Notes: a model not told the origin generated them from the sequence alone. A stretch of DNA of 64,000 nt from Herbiconiux ginsengi (GCF_900107435.1 NZ_FNPZ01000001.1:530960-594959); one strand, 5' to 3'. Shown: positions 52,923-61,258, counted from the first letter of the stretch. Made by a program: numbers and translations.

Positions 52923-53915
52923 TCAGACCGCCGCCCTCACCGACTCGCTCCAGACGACGGTGCAGCCCGCCCCGCGGTAGGCGGATTCGATCCGGCGACG
53001 ATCGCCCTGTTCCGCGAAAGCGCCCGCGTCGACGACCGCCACGGAGTACTCGTGACCGTAGAGCTCGGCGAACTCGGCGACGTCCTCGACCCGGAGCGAT
53101 TCCTCGCCGACCCGAGGGAAGAGCCGCGCCAGCCGTCGCTCCGGCTCGAGTCCGGCCGCCCGCAAGGCCTCCTCGACGGCTTCCGTCCCGGCGTCCGAGA
53201 TCGGACCCAGCACCGCGATTCCGAGCCGGCGACCCTGCGGTGAGAAGTGCGCCGCCAGAGCGCGACCGAGTTCCTCGTCGCCGGACGCGACGGCCGGCAG
53301 GGGCCACACGCCCGTCTCGCACCATTGGAGCATCTCGGGCCACGGCCCGAATCCGGCGGCCTGATTCAGGTGTCCGCCGCCGGGCACCTCGACCGTGGCC
53401 AGGCCGAGCGGCAGGCCGTAGCGGGTCTCGGCGCCCTCGGGGAGATAGGGGTCGCCGATCGAGGAGAGCAGGAGAGCGGGTTCGACGGTTGCGGCCGCCA
53501 CCGCCTCGGCCGTCACGGTGACGGGAAGGCTCTCGGAGACGTCTCCCCCGTGCATCCCGGTCGCCGGCGGCGCGACGAGAACGGCCCGCCTGGCCAGGGG
53601 AGCGGGCGGACGGCCGTCGGCGAGCGCCGCATCGCGGGCACGATCGCCGCACATGCGCAGCCACAACAGCACGCTGAGGCCGTGCGCCACCACCGTCACC
53701 CGCTCGCGCCCCCGCAGGGCGCGCAGCGCGACGTCCGACCAGTCGGCGTAACGGGGATGCTCGGGGTCGGGCAGCGTGAGGTAGTCGACGCTCGCCCCCC
53801 GCTCCACCAGCCTCTCGGCCAGCCACCCCTGCCAGTGCCCCGGCTGACGGCGGTGCTGCCAGCCGTCGAGGAGGAGGAAATGCTCATCGGCGAGCGCGGG
53901 AGCGGTCGAGGTCAT
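52923..53915 (-). CDS. RBBP9/YdeN-like alpha/beta hydrolase, nucleophile absent
   Basis: A 330-residue protein. The start LLLDGWQHRRQPGHWQGWLA matches the RBBP9/YdeN serine hydrolases, and GGGHLNQAAGFGPWPEM near 180 carries the family His. At the nucleophile elbow the sequence is VVAHGLS, with Gly79 where GHSxG would have Ser, so hydrolysis by the usual triad is doubtful. An additional C-terminal domain of about 110 residues is not recognised. It lies 43 bp downstream of paaX and may be co-transcribed. Confidence 0.7.
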   Translation of the reverse strand: MTSTAPALADEHFLLLDGWQHRRQPGHWQGWLAERLVERGASVDYLTLPDPEHPRYADWSDVALRALRGRERVTVVAHGLSVLLWLRMCGDRARDAALADGRPPAPLARRAVLVAPPATGMHGGDVSESLPVTVTAEAVAAATVEPALLLSSIGDPYLPEGAETRYGLPLGLATVEVPGGGHLNQAAGFGPWPEMLQWCETGVWPLPAVASGDEELGRALAAHFSPQGRRLGIAVLGPISDAGTEAVEEALRAAGLEPERRLARLFPRVGEESLRVEDVAEFAELYGHEYSVAVVDAGAFAEQGDRRRIESAYRGAGCTVVWSESVRAAV

Positions 53916-53958
53916 CAGTCATCCTTCACGGTAGGGAATCGCGGGGAGCGCGAGGTGA

Positions 53959-54882
53959 TCAGTCGGTCACGGTCAGGGCCAGCGACGCTTCGCCGGCGGG
54001 ATCGTCGATCGCGGTGCCGGTGACCTCGCGCACGAACTCGGTGGCGAGGCCGCTGAAGCGGCCCCGAAGGCGGAAGACCAGGGCATTGCTGGCGTCGCCG
54101 GGCCAGTCGTCGGGGAGCAACGAGTCGGGAAGACCGGGATCGATGTAGGGGATGATGCGCCAGGTGTCGACGCTCCGGATGTAGATCGCGAACGCGTCGC
54201 GCGGGGCCACCTCGGCGGAGTCGGCCATCAATCCCTCGGCCGAGTAGTCGCTCAGGAACTCCTCGTGCTGGGCGCGGATGGCGTCGAGGTCCCACCACGA
54301 GGCCACGGCGTCTCGGAGATCGCCGGCGACACGAGGGCGTTCCGTGATGAACACCGTCGCGTGCTCTCTGACGCCCAGATCCTGGAGGATCTCGTCGACC
54401 TCGTCGACGAGATAGGCGGGGCAGATCCACAGTGCGGGCGAGACCGTGCCGCACCCGATCCAGTGCAGCCGGCGCCGCAGCTGATGGCGCAGATGCCGGT
54501 TCTCCTCGGGGATCGAGAACGACACGGCACACCATTTGCTCTCCGGGCCCATGTTGCGTGGATGGTAGATGCGGCGGTCGCCCCGGGCGAGCATGGGCGC
54601 GGCGTCGGGAACGAGCGCGTATCCCGCCACCTTGCCGCGGGTCTCGGGAACCACGAGCGACTTCTTCTTCACCCGCGCCAGAGCGGTGCGCGTGCGCGGG
54701 GCGGGAACGTCCAGAGCCTCCATGAGGGAGACCAGGTCGGCCACCGCGATCCACCCGCCGAGCTGTCGGAGGTAGATGCCGAGCACGGTGCGCAGCAACG
54801 ACGTGATGCTCCCGGGCCGGGAGTCCATGTCGTCGAGGATCTCACCCATCACCGCCCCCGTCCGGCGTCCGGCGACGCCCAC
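53959..54882 (-). CDS. PaaX-family transcriptional repressor
   Basis: A 307-residue PaaX-like protein: N-terminal winged helix (TSLLRTVLGIYLRQLGGWIA, RTALARVKKKSLV), middle part VSFSIPEENRHLRHQLRRRL and GCGTVSPALWICP, and a C-terminal ligand domain. E. coli PaaX is released from DNA by phenylacetyl-CoA, so this protein may sense an aryl-CoA of the pathway. GTG 54882 is chosen over ATG 54849 because TACGGT (54889-54894) lies exactly 6 bp upstream. Confidence 0.87.
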   Translation of the reverse strand: MGVAGRRTGAVMGEILDDMDSRPGSITSLLRTVLGIYLRQLGGWIAVADLVSLMEALDVPAPRTRTALARVKKKSLVVPETRGKVAGYALVPDAAPMLARGDRRIYHPRNMGPESKWCAVSFSIPEENRHLRHQLRRRLHWIGCGTVSPALWICPAYLVDEVDEILQDLGVREHATVFITERPRVAGDLRDAVASWWDLDAIRAQHEEFLSDYSAEGLMADSAEVAPRDAFAIYIRSVDTWRIIPYIDPGLPDSLLPDDWPGDASNALVFRLRGRFSGLATEFVREVTGTAIDDPAGEASLALTVTD

Positions 54883-54888
54883 CTCCCG

Positions 54889-54924
54889 ACCGTAGCATCT
54901 CTCAAACGTGACGACCGTCTTGAG
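54889..54924 (-). promoter_or_regulatory. paaX promoter with possible inverted repeat
   Basis: TACGGT (54889-54894, minus strand) is the proposed -10, 6 bp before the GTG. Upstream of it CTCAA (54901-54905) and TTGAG (54920-54924) form a loose inverted repeat with partial extension (ACG/CGT), a candidate autoregulatory site. Confidence 0.35.
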
Positions 54925-55054
54925 CCTGCGCATCCGTGGCGGTCGATCACGCCGGCTGACGGGGCCGCGCATCCGCCGCATCCGGAATTCACCCCCACGT
55001 GCCGCCGGATCGGGACAGGATGGAGGAAACAGTCCGCCTGCCGAGGGGAGAACC

Positions 55055-55615
55055 GTGAGCCAGCCGACACCCGACCATCCCGCCGCACCGCCGTATCCGA
55101 CCCCGGGTCAGCCCGTCTACCCGCCCTCCCAGCCGCAGTACGGCGCGCCGGCCGGCTACCCACCGCAGCAGCGACCTCATCCGGGTTACGGCGCGACACC
55201 GCCCGCGAGCGCGCCGCCGCGCCATCCGGGCTACGGACCGAATCCGCCGGGTGCACCCGGCCGGCCCGGTGCACCCGGTCCTCAGCAGGCCGGCGGTGCG
55301 ACGACCCGCGATCCGCTCGGGCTCGCGGCCCTCCTGCTCGGTGCCGTCGGACCGGTGCTCGGATTCCTGTTCCTCTTCGTCCAGGCCGCGGCCTTCGCCT
55401 CGGGCAGCGGTGCCGCCTCCGCCGTCTCGGGCGTTCAGACGGTGCTGGTGGGCCTGACGGCGCTGGCCGCGGTGATCCTCGGTCTCGTGGCGATCAGCAA
55501 GCCCGGGTCGCCGAAAGCCCTCGCCTCCGCCGGCCTCGCGCTCGGTGCAGCGGGCCTGCTCGGCGTGCTGGGTGCTCTCGTCTATCCGGTCATCCTCGCG
55601 GTCGTGTACGGCTGA
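55055..55615 (+). CDS. Pro-rich DUF4190-type membrane protein
   Basis: A 186-residue protein: an 85-residue Pro/Gly/Tyr-rich cytoplasmic segment with PxYP and GYGxxPP repeats, then three hydrophobic segments (LAALLLGAVGPVLGFLFLFV; LVGLTALAAVILGLVAI; AGLALGAAGLLGVLGALV). This layout is common in actinobacterial envelope proteins of unknown role. GTG 55055 has a GAGGGGAG ribosome site. Confidence 0.75.
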   Translation: MSQPTPDHPAAPPYPTPGQPVYPPSQPQYGAPAGYPPQQRPHPGYGATPPASAPPRHPGYGPNPPGAPGRPGAPGPQQAGGATTRDPLGLAALLLGAVGPVLGFLFLFVQAAAFASGSGAASAVSGVQTVLVGLTALAAVILGLVAISKPGSPKALASAGLALGAAGLLGVLGALVYPVILAVVYG

Positions 55616-55659
55616 CGCCGCCGTGGCCCGATAGAGGCGTGGCTCGATAGAGTCGAAGC

Positions 55660-56025
55660 GTGGACGACGCGGATGGGGTGCTGCTCTTCTCCTACGGCAC
55701 GTTGCGCCAGCCGGAGGTGCAGCTCGCGACCTTCGGGCGCCTGCTCGGCGGGTGCGAGGCAGCCGTGGTGGGATACCGTCTCGACTGGCTCACCATCACA
55801 GACCCGGCCGTGATCGCCACGAGCGGGAGCGACCGGCATCCGCTCCTCGTGCCCGACTCGACCGCCGATCCGGTGTCGGGCACGGTGTTCGAGATCACGG
55901 TCGACGAGTTGCTCGCCGCCGACGACTACGAGGTCGACGACTACCGGCGGGTGCTGGTTCCACTCGACTCGGGCGAGCAGGCCTGGGTCTACGTCTTCGC
56001 GGGCGCTTCGGGACCGGTCGGCTGA
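55660..56025 (+). CDS. gamma-glutamylcyclotransferase-like (AIG2/GGCT fold) protein
   Basis: A 121-residue protein with the fold's YGTLRQPE motif (the glycine-rich substrate loop) near residue 12 and a later GTVFEITVDELLAADDYE containing the acidic residue expected to act in catalysis. It may act on gamma-glutamyl amines or peptides. GTG 55660 follows TAGAGT (55648-55653) by 6 bp. The 132 bp that follow hold no gene I can support. Confidence 0.82.
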   Translation: MDDADGVLLFSYGTLRQPEVQLATFGRLLGGCEAAVVGYRLDWLTITDPAVIATSGSDRHPLLVPDSTADPVSGTVFEITVDELLAADDYEVDDYRRVLVPLDSGEQAWVYVFAGASGPVG

Positions 56026-56157
56026 CAGCCGAGCAGGTCACGACCGGATGCGCTCCTCGGCCTCCCGGGCGAAGGGCACCTGTGGCCCCCCTTCCGGATG
56101 CGGGCCGTTCGATCGAGACGGCGGACCTCGCGGCGTACCTACGCTGAGACGGCGGGC

Positions 56158-56775
56158 TCAGCGCCCCGCGCGCCGATCGGGCTCGGTCTGCGCCCGCACG
56201 TGGATGCGCTCCCCGTCGCGGCTGAAGATGCCGATGATCTCCACGGGCCGGTCGTCGGCGCTGCCCAGCCAGTGCGGCACTCGCGTCGCGAACTCCGCCG
56301 CTTCTCCGGGCTTCAGCACGATGTCGTGCTCCCCCAACCGCAGCCGGAGGCGGCCGTCGAGCACGTAGAGCCACTCGAAGCCCTCGTGACTGCGCAGCTC
56401 GGGCTCCTCGTCGCGCCGGTGCAGCACCATCCGCACCGTCTGCATCGCCGAGCCCTCGCGCGAGAGCATCTCCACCTCGGCACCCCACCGCTTGGAGAGC
56501 CGGGGCCGCACCCGGGGGTCGGGAACGGCGGCATCCGACACCAATTCGTCGATCGTCACCTCGAGGGTCGCCGACAACGGGATGAGCAGCTCGAGGTTGG
56601 GCTGGCGCTTGCCGCTCTCCAGGCGCGAGATCGTGCTCGCCGAGATGCCGGTGGCGGCAGCGAGCGCCGCGAGGGTCAGCTCGCGGTCGAGGCGGGCCGC
56701 CTTGAGGCGCGCGCCGATCAGGGCGCCGCGACTCGGAACGGGGGCGCCGGAGGTCGTCACGGCCATGTCACTCAT
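56158..56775 (-). CDS. XRE-family regulator with C-terminal cupin domain
   Basis: A 205-residue regulator: HTH_XRE (IGARLKAARLDRELTLAALA, TGISASTISRLESGKRQPNL) and a small cupin sensor (SHEGFEWLYVLDGRLRLRLG, VPHWLGSADD). This architecture controls catabolic or redox genes in response to small ligands. It is divergent from the FAD oxidoreductase at 56832 and is its likely regulator. A TGAAAT hexamer lies 6 bp before ATG 56775. Confidence 0.87.
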   Translation of the reverse strand: MSDMAVTTSGAPVPSRGALIGARLKAARLDRELTLAALAAATGISASTISRLESGKRQPNLELLIPLSATLEVTIDELVSDAAVPDPRVRPRLSKRWGAEVEMLSREGSAMQTVRMVLHRRDEEPELRSHEGFEWLYVLDGRLRLRLGEHDIVLKPGEAAEFATRVPHWLGSADDRPVEIIGIFSRDGERIHVRAQTEPDRRAGR

Positions 56776-56831
56776 CTTGCCATTTCAGCACATTGCTTTG
56801 CCAGGGCGGATGACGGCGCGACAGTGGAGTC

Positions 56832-57779
56832 ATGAACAACGAATCCTGGGATGTCATCATCGTCGGCGGCGGAGCCGCCGGACTCAACGCGGCCCTCGTG
56901 CTGGCCCGCGCCCGCCGCCGTGTGGTCGTGGTCGACGGCGGAGAACCGCGCAATCGCTTCGCACCGCACATGCACGGTTTTCTCAGCCGTGACGGGATGT
57001 CGCCGCTCGAACTCCTCGAGATCGGCCGCGCCGAGGTGCGCGGTTACGGTGCCGAGATCATCACCGGGCGGGCCGTGCGCGCCGCCGGCGAGTCCGGCGC
57101 GTTCACGGTCGAACTCGACGACGGTCGGATGCTCGCGGGCCGTCGACTCGTGATCGCCACCGGTCTGCGCGACGAGCTGCCCGACCTCCCGGGCCTCGCC
57201 GAGCAGTGGGGGCGCGGCGCGGTGATCTGCCCCTACTGCGACGGCTGGGAGTCGCGCGACTCGCGCATCGGGGTGCTCGCCACCACCGCGCTCAGCCAGC
57301 ACCAGGCCGCAATGCTCCGGCAGTGGTCGGCCGACGTGACGTTCTTCGGGCCCCTCACGGCCGAGCTCGACGACGAGACCCGCGCGGGTCTGGAAGCACG
57401 CGGGGTGCGCATCCTCCCGGCGGACGCGACCGCCGTGCTCGCCGACGACGAGGGCCGCCTCACGGGTGTGACCCTCGACGACGGCGCCACGTTGGAGCTC
57501 GATCGCCTCTTCCTCGGCCCGCGCCTGGTGGCGAACGACGAGCTGCTGCGGCAGCTCGGAGCCGCCCGTGGCGAGACGATGATGGGCGAGTGGGTGACGT
57601 CCGACTCCGTGGGGCTCACCTCGGTGCCCGGCGTCTGGGTGGCGGGCAACTCGGCCATGTCGAACTCGCTCGTGGTGATGGCCGCGGCATCGGGCGCCAC
57701 CGTCGCCACGCAGATCAACGCCGACTTGGTGATGGACGACACGCGCCGCGCCCTCAAAGCGACGGAAGCCCACGTGTAA
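56832..57779 (+). CDS. FAD-dependent thioredoxin reductase-like oxidoreductase
   Basis: A 315-residue flavoprotein of the low-molecular-weight thioredoxin reductase group: FAD motif GGGAAG (13-18), a central redox CPYC (Cys133, Cys136) in CPYCDGWE where thioredoxin reductases have CATC, and the closing VAGNSAMSNSLVVMAAASGA. The NADP-binding GxGxxA is poorly conserved (IGVLATTALSQHQ), as in ferredoxin- or dithiol-type reductases, so the electron donor is uncertain. ATG 56832 follows GACAGT by 6 bp. Confidence 0.83.
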   Translation: MNNESWDVIIVGGGAAGLNAALVLARARRRVVVVDGGEPRNRFAPHMHGFLSRDGMSPLELLEIGRAEVRGYGAEIITGRAVRAAGESGAFTVELDDGRMLAGRRLVIATGLRDELPDLPGLAEQWGRGAVICPYCDGWESRDSRIGVLATTALSQHQAAMLRQWSADVTFFGPLTAELDDETRAGLEARGVRILPADATAVLADDEGRLTGVTLDDGATLELDRLFLGPRLVANDELLRQLGAARGETMMGEWVTSDSVGLTSVPGVWVAGNSAMSNSLVVMAAASGATVATQINADLVMDDTRRALKATEAHV

Positions 57780-57839
57780 TTGTGCAAATAGCGAGGACCG
57801 ACCCCCTATAGGGCGTCGGTCCTCGCTATTTGCGCAATT
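57778..57839. terminator. 25-bp stem hairpin between convergent genes
   Basis: Arms 57778-57802 and 57815-57839 (starting AATTGTGCAAATAGC) pair over 25 bp with one G-T wobble; the loop is 12 nt. The left arm begins in the stop codon of the FAD gene, and the right arm ends 1 bp before the SDR stop. A bidirectional terminator is likely. Confidence 0.75.
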
Positions 57840-57840
57840 T

Positions 57841-58665
57841 CTAGCCCTGCGCGAGCTCCGAGACGTCGTTCCACTTCTCCCAGGTCGCGATGCGCGACGC
57901 GTAGTCGGCCTTCGCGATGCCAAGCGGCGCGATTCCGAAGAACACGCGCAGCGGCGGTTCATCCGCGTCGACCACCTGCAGCAGCGCGGCCGCCGACGCC
58001 GCGGGGTCGCCCGCCGCCCCGAGCCGGGCGCGTCGCGCTGCGGCGACCTGCTCGTGCACCTCGGCGTAGTCCTCGAGGGGCTCCGAGGTCGACGACGAGG
58101 AGCCGCTCCAATCGGTGCTGAACCCGCCCGGTTCCACGAGCGTCACCTTCACCCCGAATCCGGCGACCTCCTGGGCGAGCGCCTGCGAGAAGCCCTCGAG
58201 CGCCCATTTCGAGGCGTGATAGATGCCCACCAGCGGGAACGCCGAGATGCCGCCGATCGACGAGACCTGCACGATGTGACCGCTGCCCTGCTCGCGGAGG
58301 AACGGCAGCGCCGCCTGGGTGATCCAGAGCGCGCCGAAGAGGTTCGTCTCCAGCTGTGCACGGGCCTCCGCCTCGGTGATCTCCTCGATGAATCCGAAGT
58401 GCCCGTACCCGGCGTTGTTCACCACGACGTCGAGGCGCCCGAAGTAGTTGAACGCCTCGGTCACGGCGGCGAAATCCGCCTCGCGGTCGGTGACGTCGAG
58501 CTGGAGCGGCAGGATGCGCTCGCCGAAGCGGTCGACGAGTTCGGCCAGCGTCGCCGTGTCGCGGGCGGTCGCCGCCACGCTGTCGCCGCGCTCCAGGGCA
58601 GCCGTGGCCCACTCCTTGCCGAACCCGCGCGATGCGCCGGTGATGAACCAAACCTTCTGAGCCAT
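57841..58665 (-). CDS. short-chain dehydrogenase/reductase
   Basis: A 274-residue classical SDR: cofactor motif TGASRGFG (9-16), NNAGYGHFG, catalytic Ser in VSSIGGI, YHASKWALEG (YxxxK) and PGGFSTDW. The pattern fits the group annotated as oxidoreductase/short-chain dehydrogenases acting on carbonyls; substrate unknown. ATG 58665 has a GAAGGGA ribosome site. It is divergent from the Ntn-hydrolase gene. Confidence 0.88.
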   Translation of the reverse strand: MAQKVWFITGASRGFGKEWATAALERGDSVAATARDTATLAELVDRFGERILPLQLDVTDREADFAAVTEAFNYFGRLDVVVNNAGYGHFGFIEEITEAEARAQLETNLFGALWITQAALPFLREQGSGHIVQVSSIGGISAFPLVGIYHASKWALEGFSQALAQEVAGFGVKVTLVEPGGFSTDWSGSSSSTSEPLEDYAEVHEQVAAARRARLGAAGDPAASAAALLQVVDADEPPLRVFFGIAPLGIAKADYASRIATWEKWNDVSELAQG

Positions 58666-58776
58666 GGGGAGTCCCTTCTCAACGGGTCGCGGGGACGCGA
58701 TCTCTTCGGAATCGAACGTAGCGCGCAGCGGAGAACTTCCCCAGAGGGAGAACGGATGCCCGCTACGCTCGGATTC

Positions 58777-59718
58777 ATGTGCACACGCATCTTCTGGAAC
58801 GACAACGCCGTCGCGAAGACCGTCAGCCGCTGCATGGACTGGTCGGTGAGCGACGAGCCCGAGCTCTGGTTCGTTCCCCGCGGTGTGACGCGTTCCGGCA
58901 ACGCCGACGAGGCCTCCCTCAACTGGACGTCGTCGTACTCGAGCATCGTCGTCAGCATGTGGGGCGTCGGCACGGTCGACGGACTCAACGAGAAGGGCCT
59001 GGCGGCACACGCCCTCTACCTCGACCTGGATGACGTGGAGTTCCCGGCGCCCGACGACCGCCCCACCATCGCCACGACGCTCTGGGTGCAGTACCTGCTC
59101 GACAACTACTCGACGGTGGCCGAGGCCGTCGCCCACCTCGACGAGGTGCGCATCTACTCCCCCGACATCCGCGGTCAGGAGCTCGGTGTGCACATCGCGC
59201 TGGAAGACGCTTCCGGCGACTCGGCGATCGTCGAACCGATCGGCGGCGAACTCGTCGTGCATCACGGCCGGGAGTTCACGGTGATGAGCAACTCCCCCAC
59301 GCTCGACGAGCAGCTGGCCAACCGCTCGCGGTACCGCGCCTTCGGCGGCGAACTGCCGCCGCCCGGTGACATCACGTCGCTCGACCGTTTCGTGCGCGCC
59401 TCGTATTTCCTGCACTACCTGCCCGAGCCCGAGAACGTGGAGCAGGCGGTGGCCGGGGTGTTCCAGCTCATCGCCAACGTCTCGGTGCCCTACGGTGCTC
59501 CGTATTCGGATGGCGGCGTGTATCCCACCTGGTGGCAGTCGGGTGCCGACCTCACGAACGGGGTCTACTACTTCGGGTCCACGCGCAGCCCGAGCATCTT
59601 CTGGGTGAGCCTCGACCGCTTGCGCGACGGCACCGAGGTGTTGCGCCTCGATCCGCGCGACGAGTCGCTCGTGGGCGAGCAGTCGGGCCGCCTGGAACCG
59701 GCGACACTGCCCTACTGA
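58777..59718 (+). CDS. linear amide C-N hydrolase (choloylglycine hydrolase/penicillin V acylase family)
   Basis: A 313-residue Ntn hydrolase starting MCTRIFWN. After Met removal Cys2 is the N-terminal nucleophile, as in bile salt hydrolases and penicillin V acylases; SRCMDW (Asp), GLNEKGLA and VMSNSPTLDEQL (Asn) are the other conserved sites. ATG 58777 is preferred because it exposes Cys2 and lies 7 bp after TACGCT (58764-58769). ATG 58756 with a GAGGGAG ribosome site is the alternative and would add a 7-residue propeptide. It may cleave N-acyl amides such as quorum signals. Confidence 0.86.
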   Translation: MCTRIFWNDNAVAKTVSRCMDWSVSDEPELWFVPRGVTRSGNADEASLNWTSSYSSIVVSMWGVGTVDGLNEKGLAAHALYLDLDDVEFPAPDDRPTIATTLWVQYLLDNYSTVAEAVAHLDEVRIYSPDIRGQELGVHIALEDASGDSAIVEPIGGELVVHHGREFTVMSNSPTLDEQLANRSRYRAFGGELPPPGDITSLDRFVRASYFLHYLPEPENVEQAVAGVFQLIANVSVPYGAPYSDGGVYPTWWQSGADLTNGVYYFGSTRSPSIFWVSLDRLRDGTEVLRLDPRDESLVGEQSGRLEPATLPY

Positions 59719-59736
59719 GCGCATCCGGCCGTCGAC

Positions 59737-59785
59737 CCGTCACTTGTGGTCGTTCTGGCCGACCCAGAGCGACCACAAGTGACGG
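59737..59785. terminator. 22-bp stem hairpin
   Basis: Arms 59737-59758 and 59764-59785 (starting CCGTCACTTGTGG) pair over 22 bp with one G-T wobble around a 5-nt loop. It lies after the Ntn-hydrolase gene and 28 bp before the MFS gene, so it probably ends the former transcript. Confidence 0.75.
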
Positions 59786-59812
59786 ATCGAGGGGACGAAG
59801 AGAGGGGATGTC

Positions 59813-61036
59813 GTGACAGGAGCGAGCAGGCCGAACCGGCGGGTGCTGATCGCGATCCTGCTGGGCGTCATCCCGCTCAGCCAGTTCCCGATCGACGTCT
59901 ACACACCGGCGATCCCCGACATGATCCGCGAGTTCGGCGCATCCGCCACCCTCGTGCAGAACTCGGTGTCGGCCTATGTGCTGGGCATGAGCATCGGACT
60001 GCTCCCGGTGGGCATCATCGCCGATGCACGCGGCCGAAAGCCCACCCTGCTCGTCTGCCTCGCGCTCCTGTTCGCCGCGAGCCTCGGCATCACGGCCACC
60101 ACCGACATCGGGCTGCTGCTCGTGCTGCGCTTCGTGCAGGGAGTCGGAGCGTGCGCCTGCATGGTGGTGGTCTACGCCATCGCCGCCGATACGCACCGCG
60201 GGCGGGAACTGACGGCGCTCTCGGGCTGGCTCGGCGCATCCTGGGGCCTCGCGCCGGTGATCGCGCCCGCGATCGGCGGGCTGCTGGTGCAGTTCGTGAG
60301 CTGGCGCGGCATCTTCGTGCTGATCGCGGGGCTCGCCGCCGTCGCCGCCGTCGTGGTGTGGCGCCTGTTGCCAGAGACGCTCGCGGCCGACAAGGCGGAG
60401 CCGATCCGGCCGCGCCTGATCGTTCGCGTGCTGGGCACGACGCTGGGGAGAAGGCTCTTCGTGGGCCTCACTCTGGTGTTCGCCGTGTTCGCGAGTGCCC
60501 AGCTGCTCTTCGGCGTGGTGGCACCGCTGCTCTACGAGACGCAGCTCGGCCTGCCGCCCGCGGCCTACGGCGGCATCGCCCTGCTCGTGGGCGCCGCGAA
60601 TCTCGGTGGCGAGCTGGCGACCGGCTCGCTGGCCACCCGAATCTCGTCGAGACTCCTGGGCTTCTCGGCCTTGGCGTCGTTCACCGTCGGCGCCGTCATC
60701 CTCACCGTGAGCGGGCTCCTGATCGGTCCCGACATCCTGTTCATCACACTCGGCGGCATCTTCGTGATGCTCGGCTGCGGCGCCCTCTGCCCGATGGCCT
60801 ACGGTCTCGCGCTCGGCCTCTTCGACCGCAACCTCGGCCTCATCGGCGGACTGACCAGCGCCGTCTGCTACCTCTTCGTCGCGGTCACGATGGGGGCGGC
60901 GGCCACCCTGCCCGACGACAGCCAGACGCCGATCGGCGTGATCTACCTGGGTTGCGCCGCGGTCGGCGGGGTGCTGCTCGCGCTCTGCCTGCCGAGCACC
61001 AGACGGGCGATCGCGTCGCCCAGCCAGGCCTCGTAG
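59813..61036 (+). CDS. Bcr/CflA-family (DHA1) MFS drug efflux transporter
   Basis: A 407-residue MFS protein with twelve hydrophobic segments. Near the start, IPLSQFPIDVYTPAIPDMI is the Bcr/CflA hallmark; motif A appears as GIIADARGRKP and motif C-like GASWGLAPVIAPAIGG in helix 5. It would export antibiotics or sulfonamide-like compounds by proton antiport. GTG 59813 has a GAGAGGGG ribosome site. Its end overlaps the convergent TetR remnant by 94 bp. Confidence 0.9.
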   Translation: MTGASRPNRRVLIAILLGVIPLSQFPIDVYTPAIPDMIREFGASATLVQNSVSAYVLGMSIGLLPVGIIADARGRKPTLLVCLALLFAASLGITATTDIGLLLVLRFVQGVGACACMVVVYAIAADTHRGRELTALSGWLGASWGLAPVIAPAIGGLLVQFVSWRGIFVLIAGLAAVAAVVVWRLLPETLAADKAEPIRPRLIVRVLGTTLGRRLFVGLTLVFAVFASAQLLFGVVAPLLYETQLGLPPAAYGGIALLVGAANLGGELATGSLATRISSRLLGFSALASFTVGAVILTVSGLLIGPDILFITLGGIFVMLGCGALCPMAYGLALGLFDRNLGLIGGLTSAVCYLFVAVTMGAAATLPDDSQTPIGVIYLGCAAVGGVLLALCLPSTRRAIASPSQAS

Positions 61037-61191
61037 CGCTCCTTGCTCCAGCCGGGTTGCACCACGAGCTGCTCGTGGCTCTCCGGTGAGACGGGAAAGG
61101 AGAGGATGTCGGCGAGCTCGCGCCTCTCCCCGTCGTCGTCGAGTTCGCGGCAGCCATGCCGGGCAGCGAGCGCGCGCATCGGCTCCGACAT
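60943..61191 (-). pseudogene. TetR-family regulator, C-terminal remnant
   Basis: An open stretch of about 80 codons that resembles only the end of a TetR ligand domain: SPESHEQLVVQPGWSKERYE followed by AWLGDAIARLVL. The DNA-binding N-terminal half is absent and nothing upstream restores it. Its position convergent to an efflux pump fits a lost local repressor. The overlap with the pump gene suggests decay after loss of function. Confidence 0.6.
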
Positions 61192-61258
61192 CCTCCCCTC
61201 CCGGGGCCGCGACGCCGTGCGGGCGGGCGTCACTCCCACGCCCGCCCACCAGGCACAT

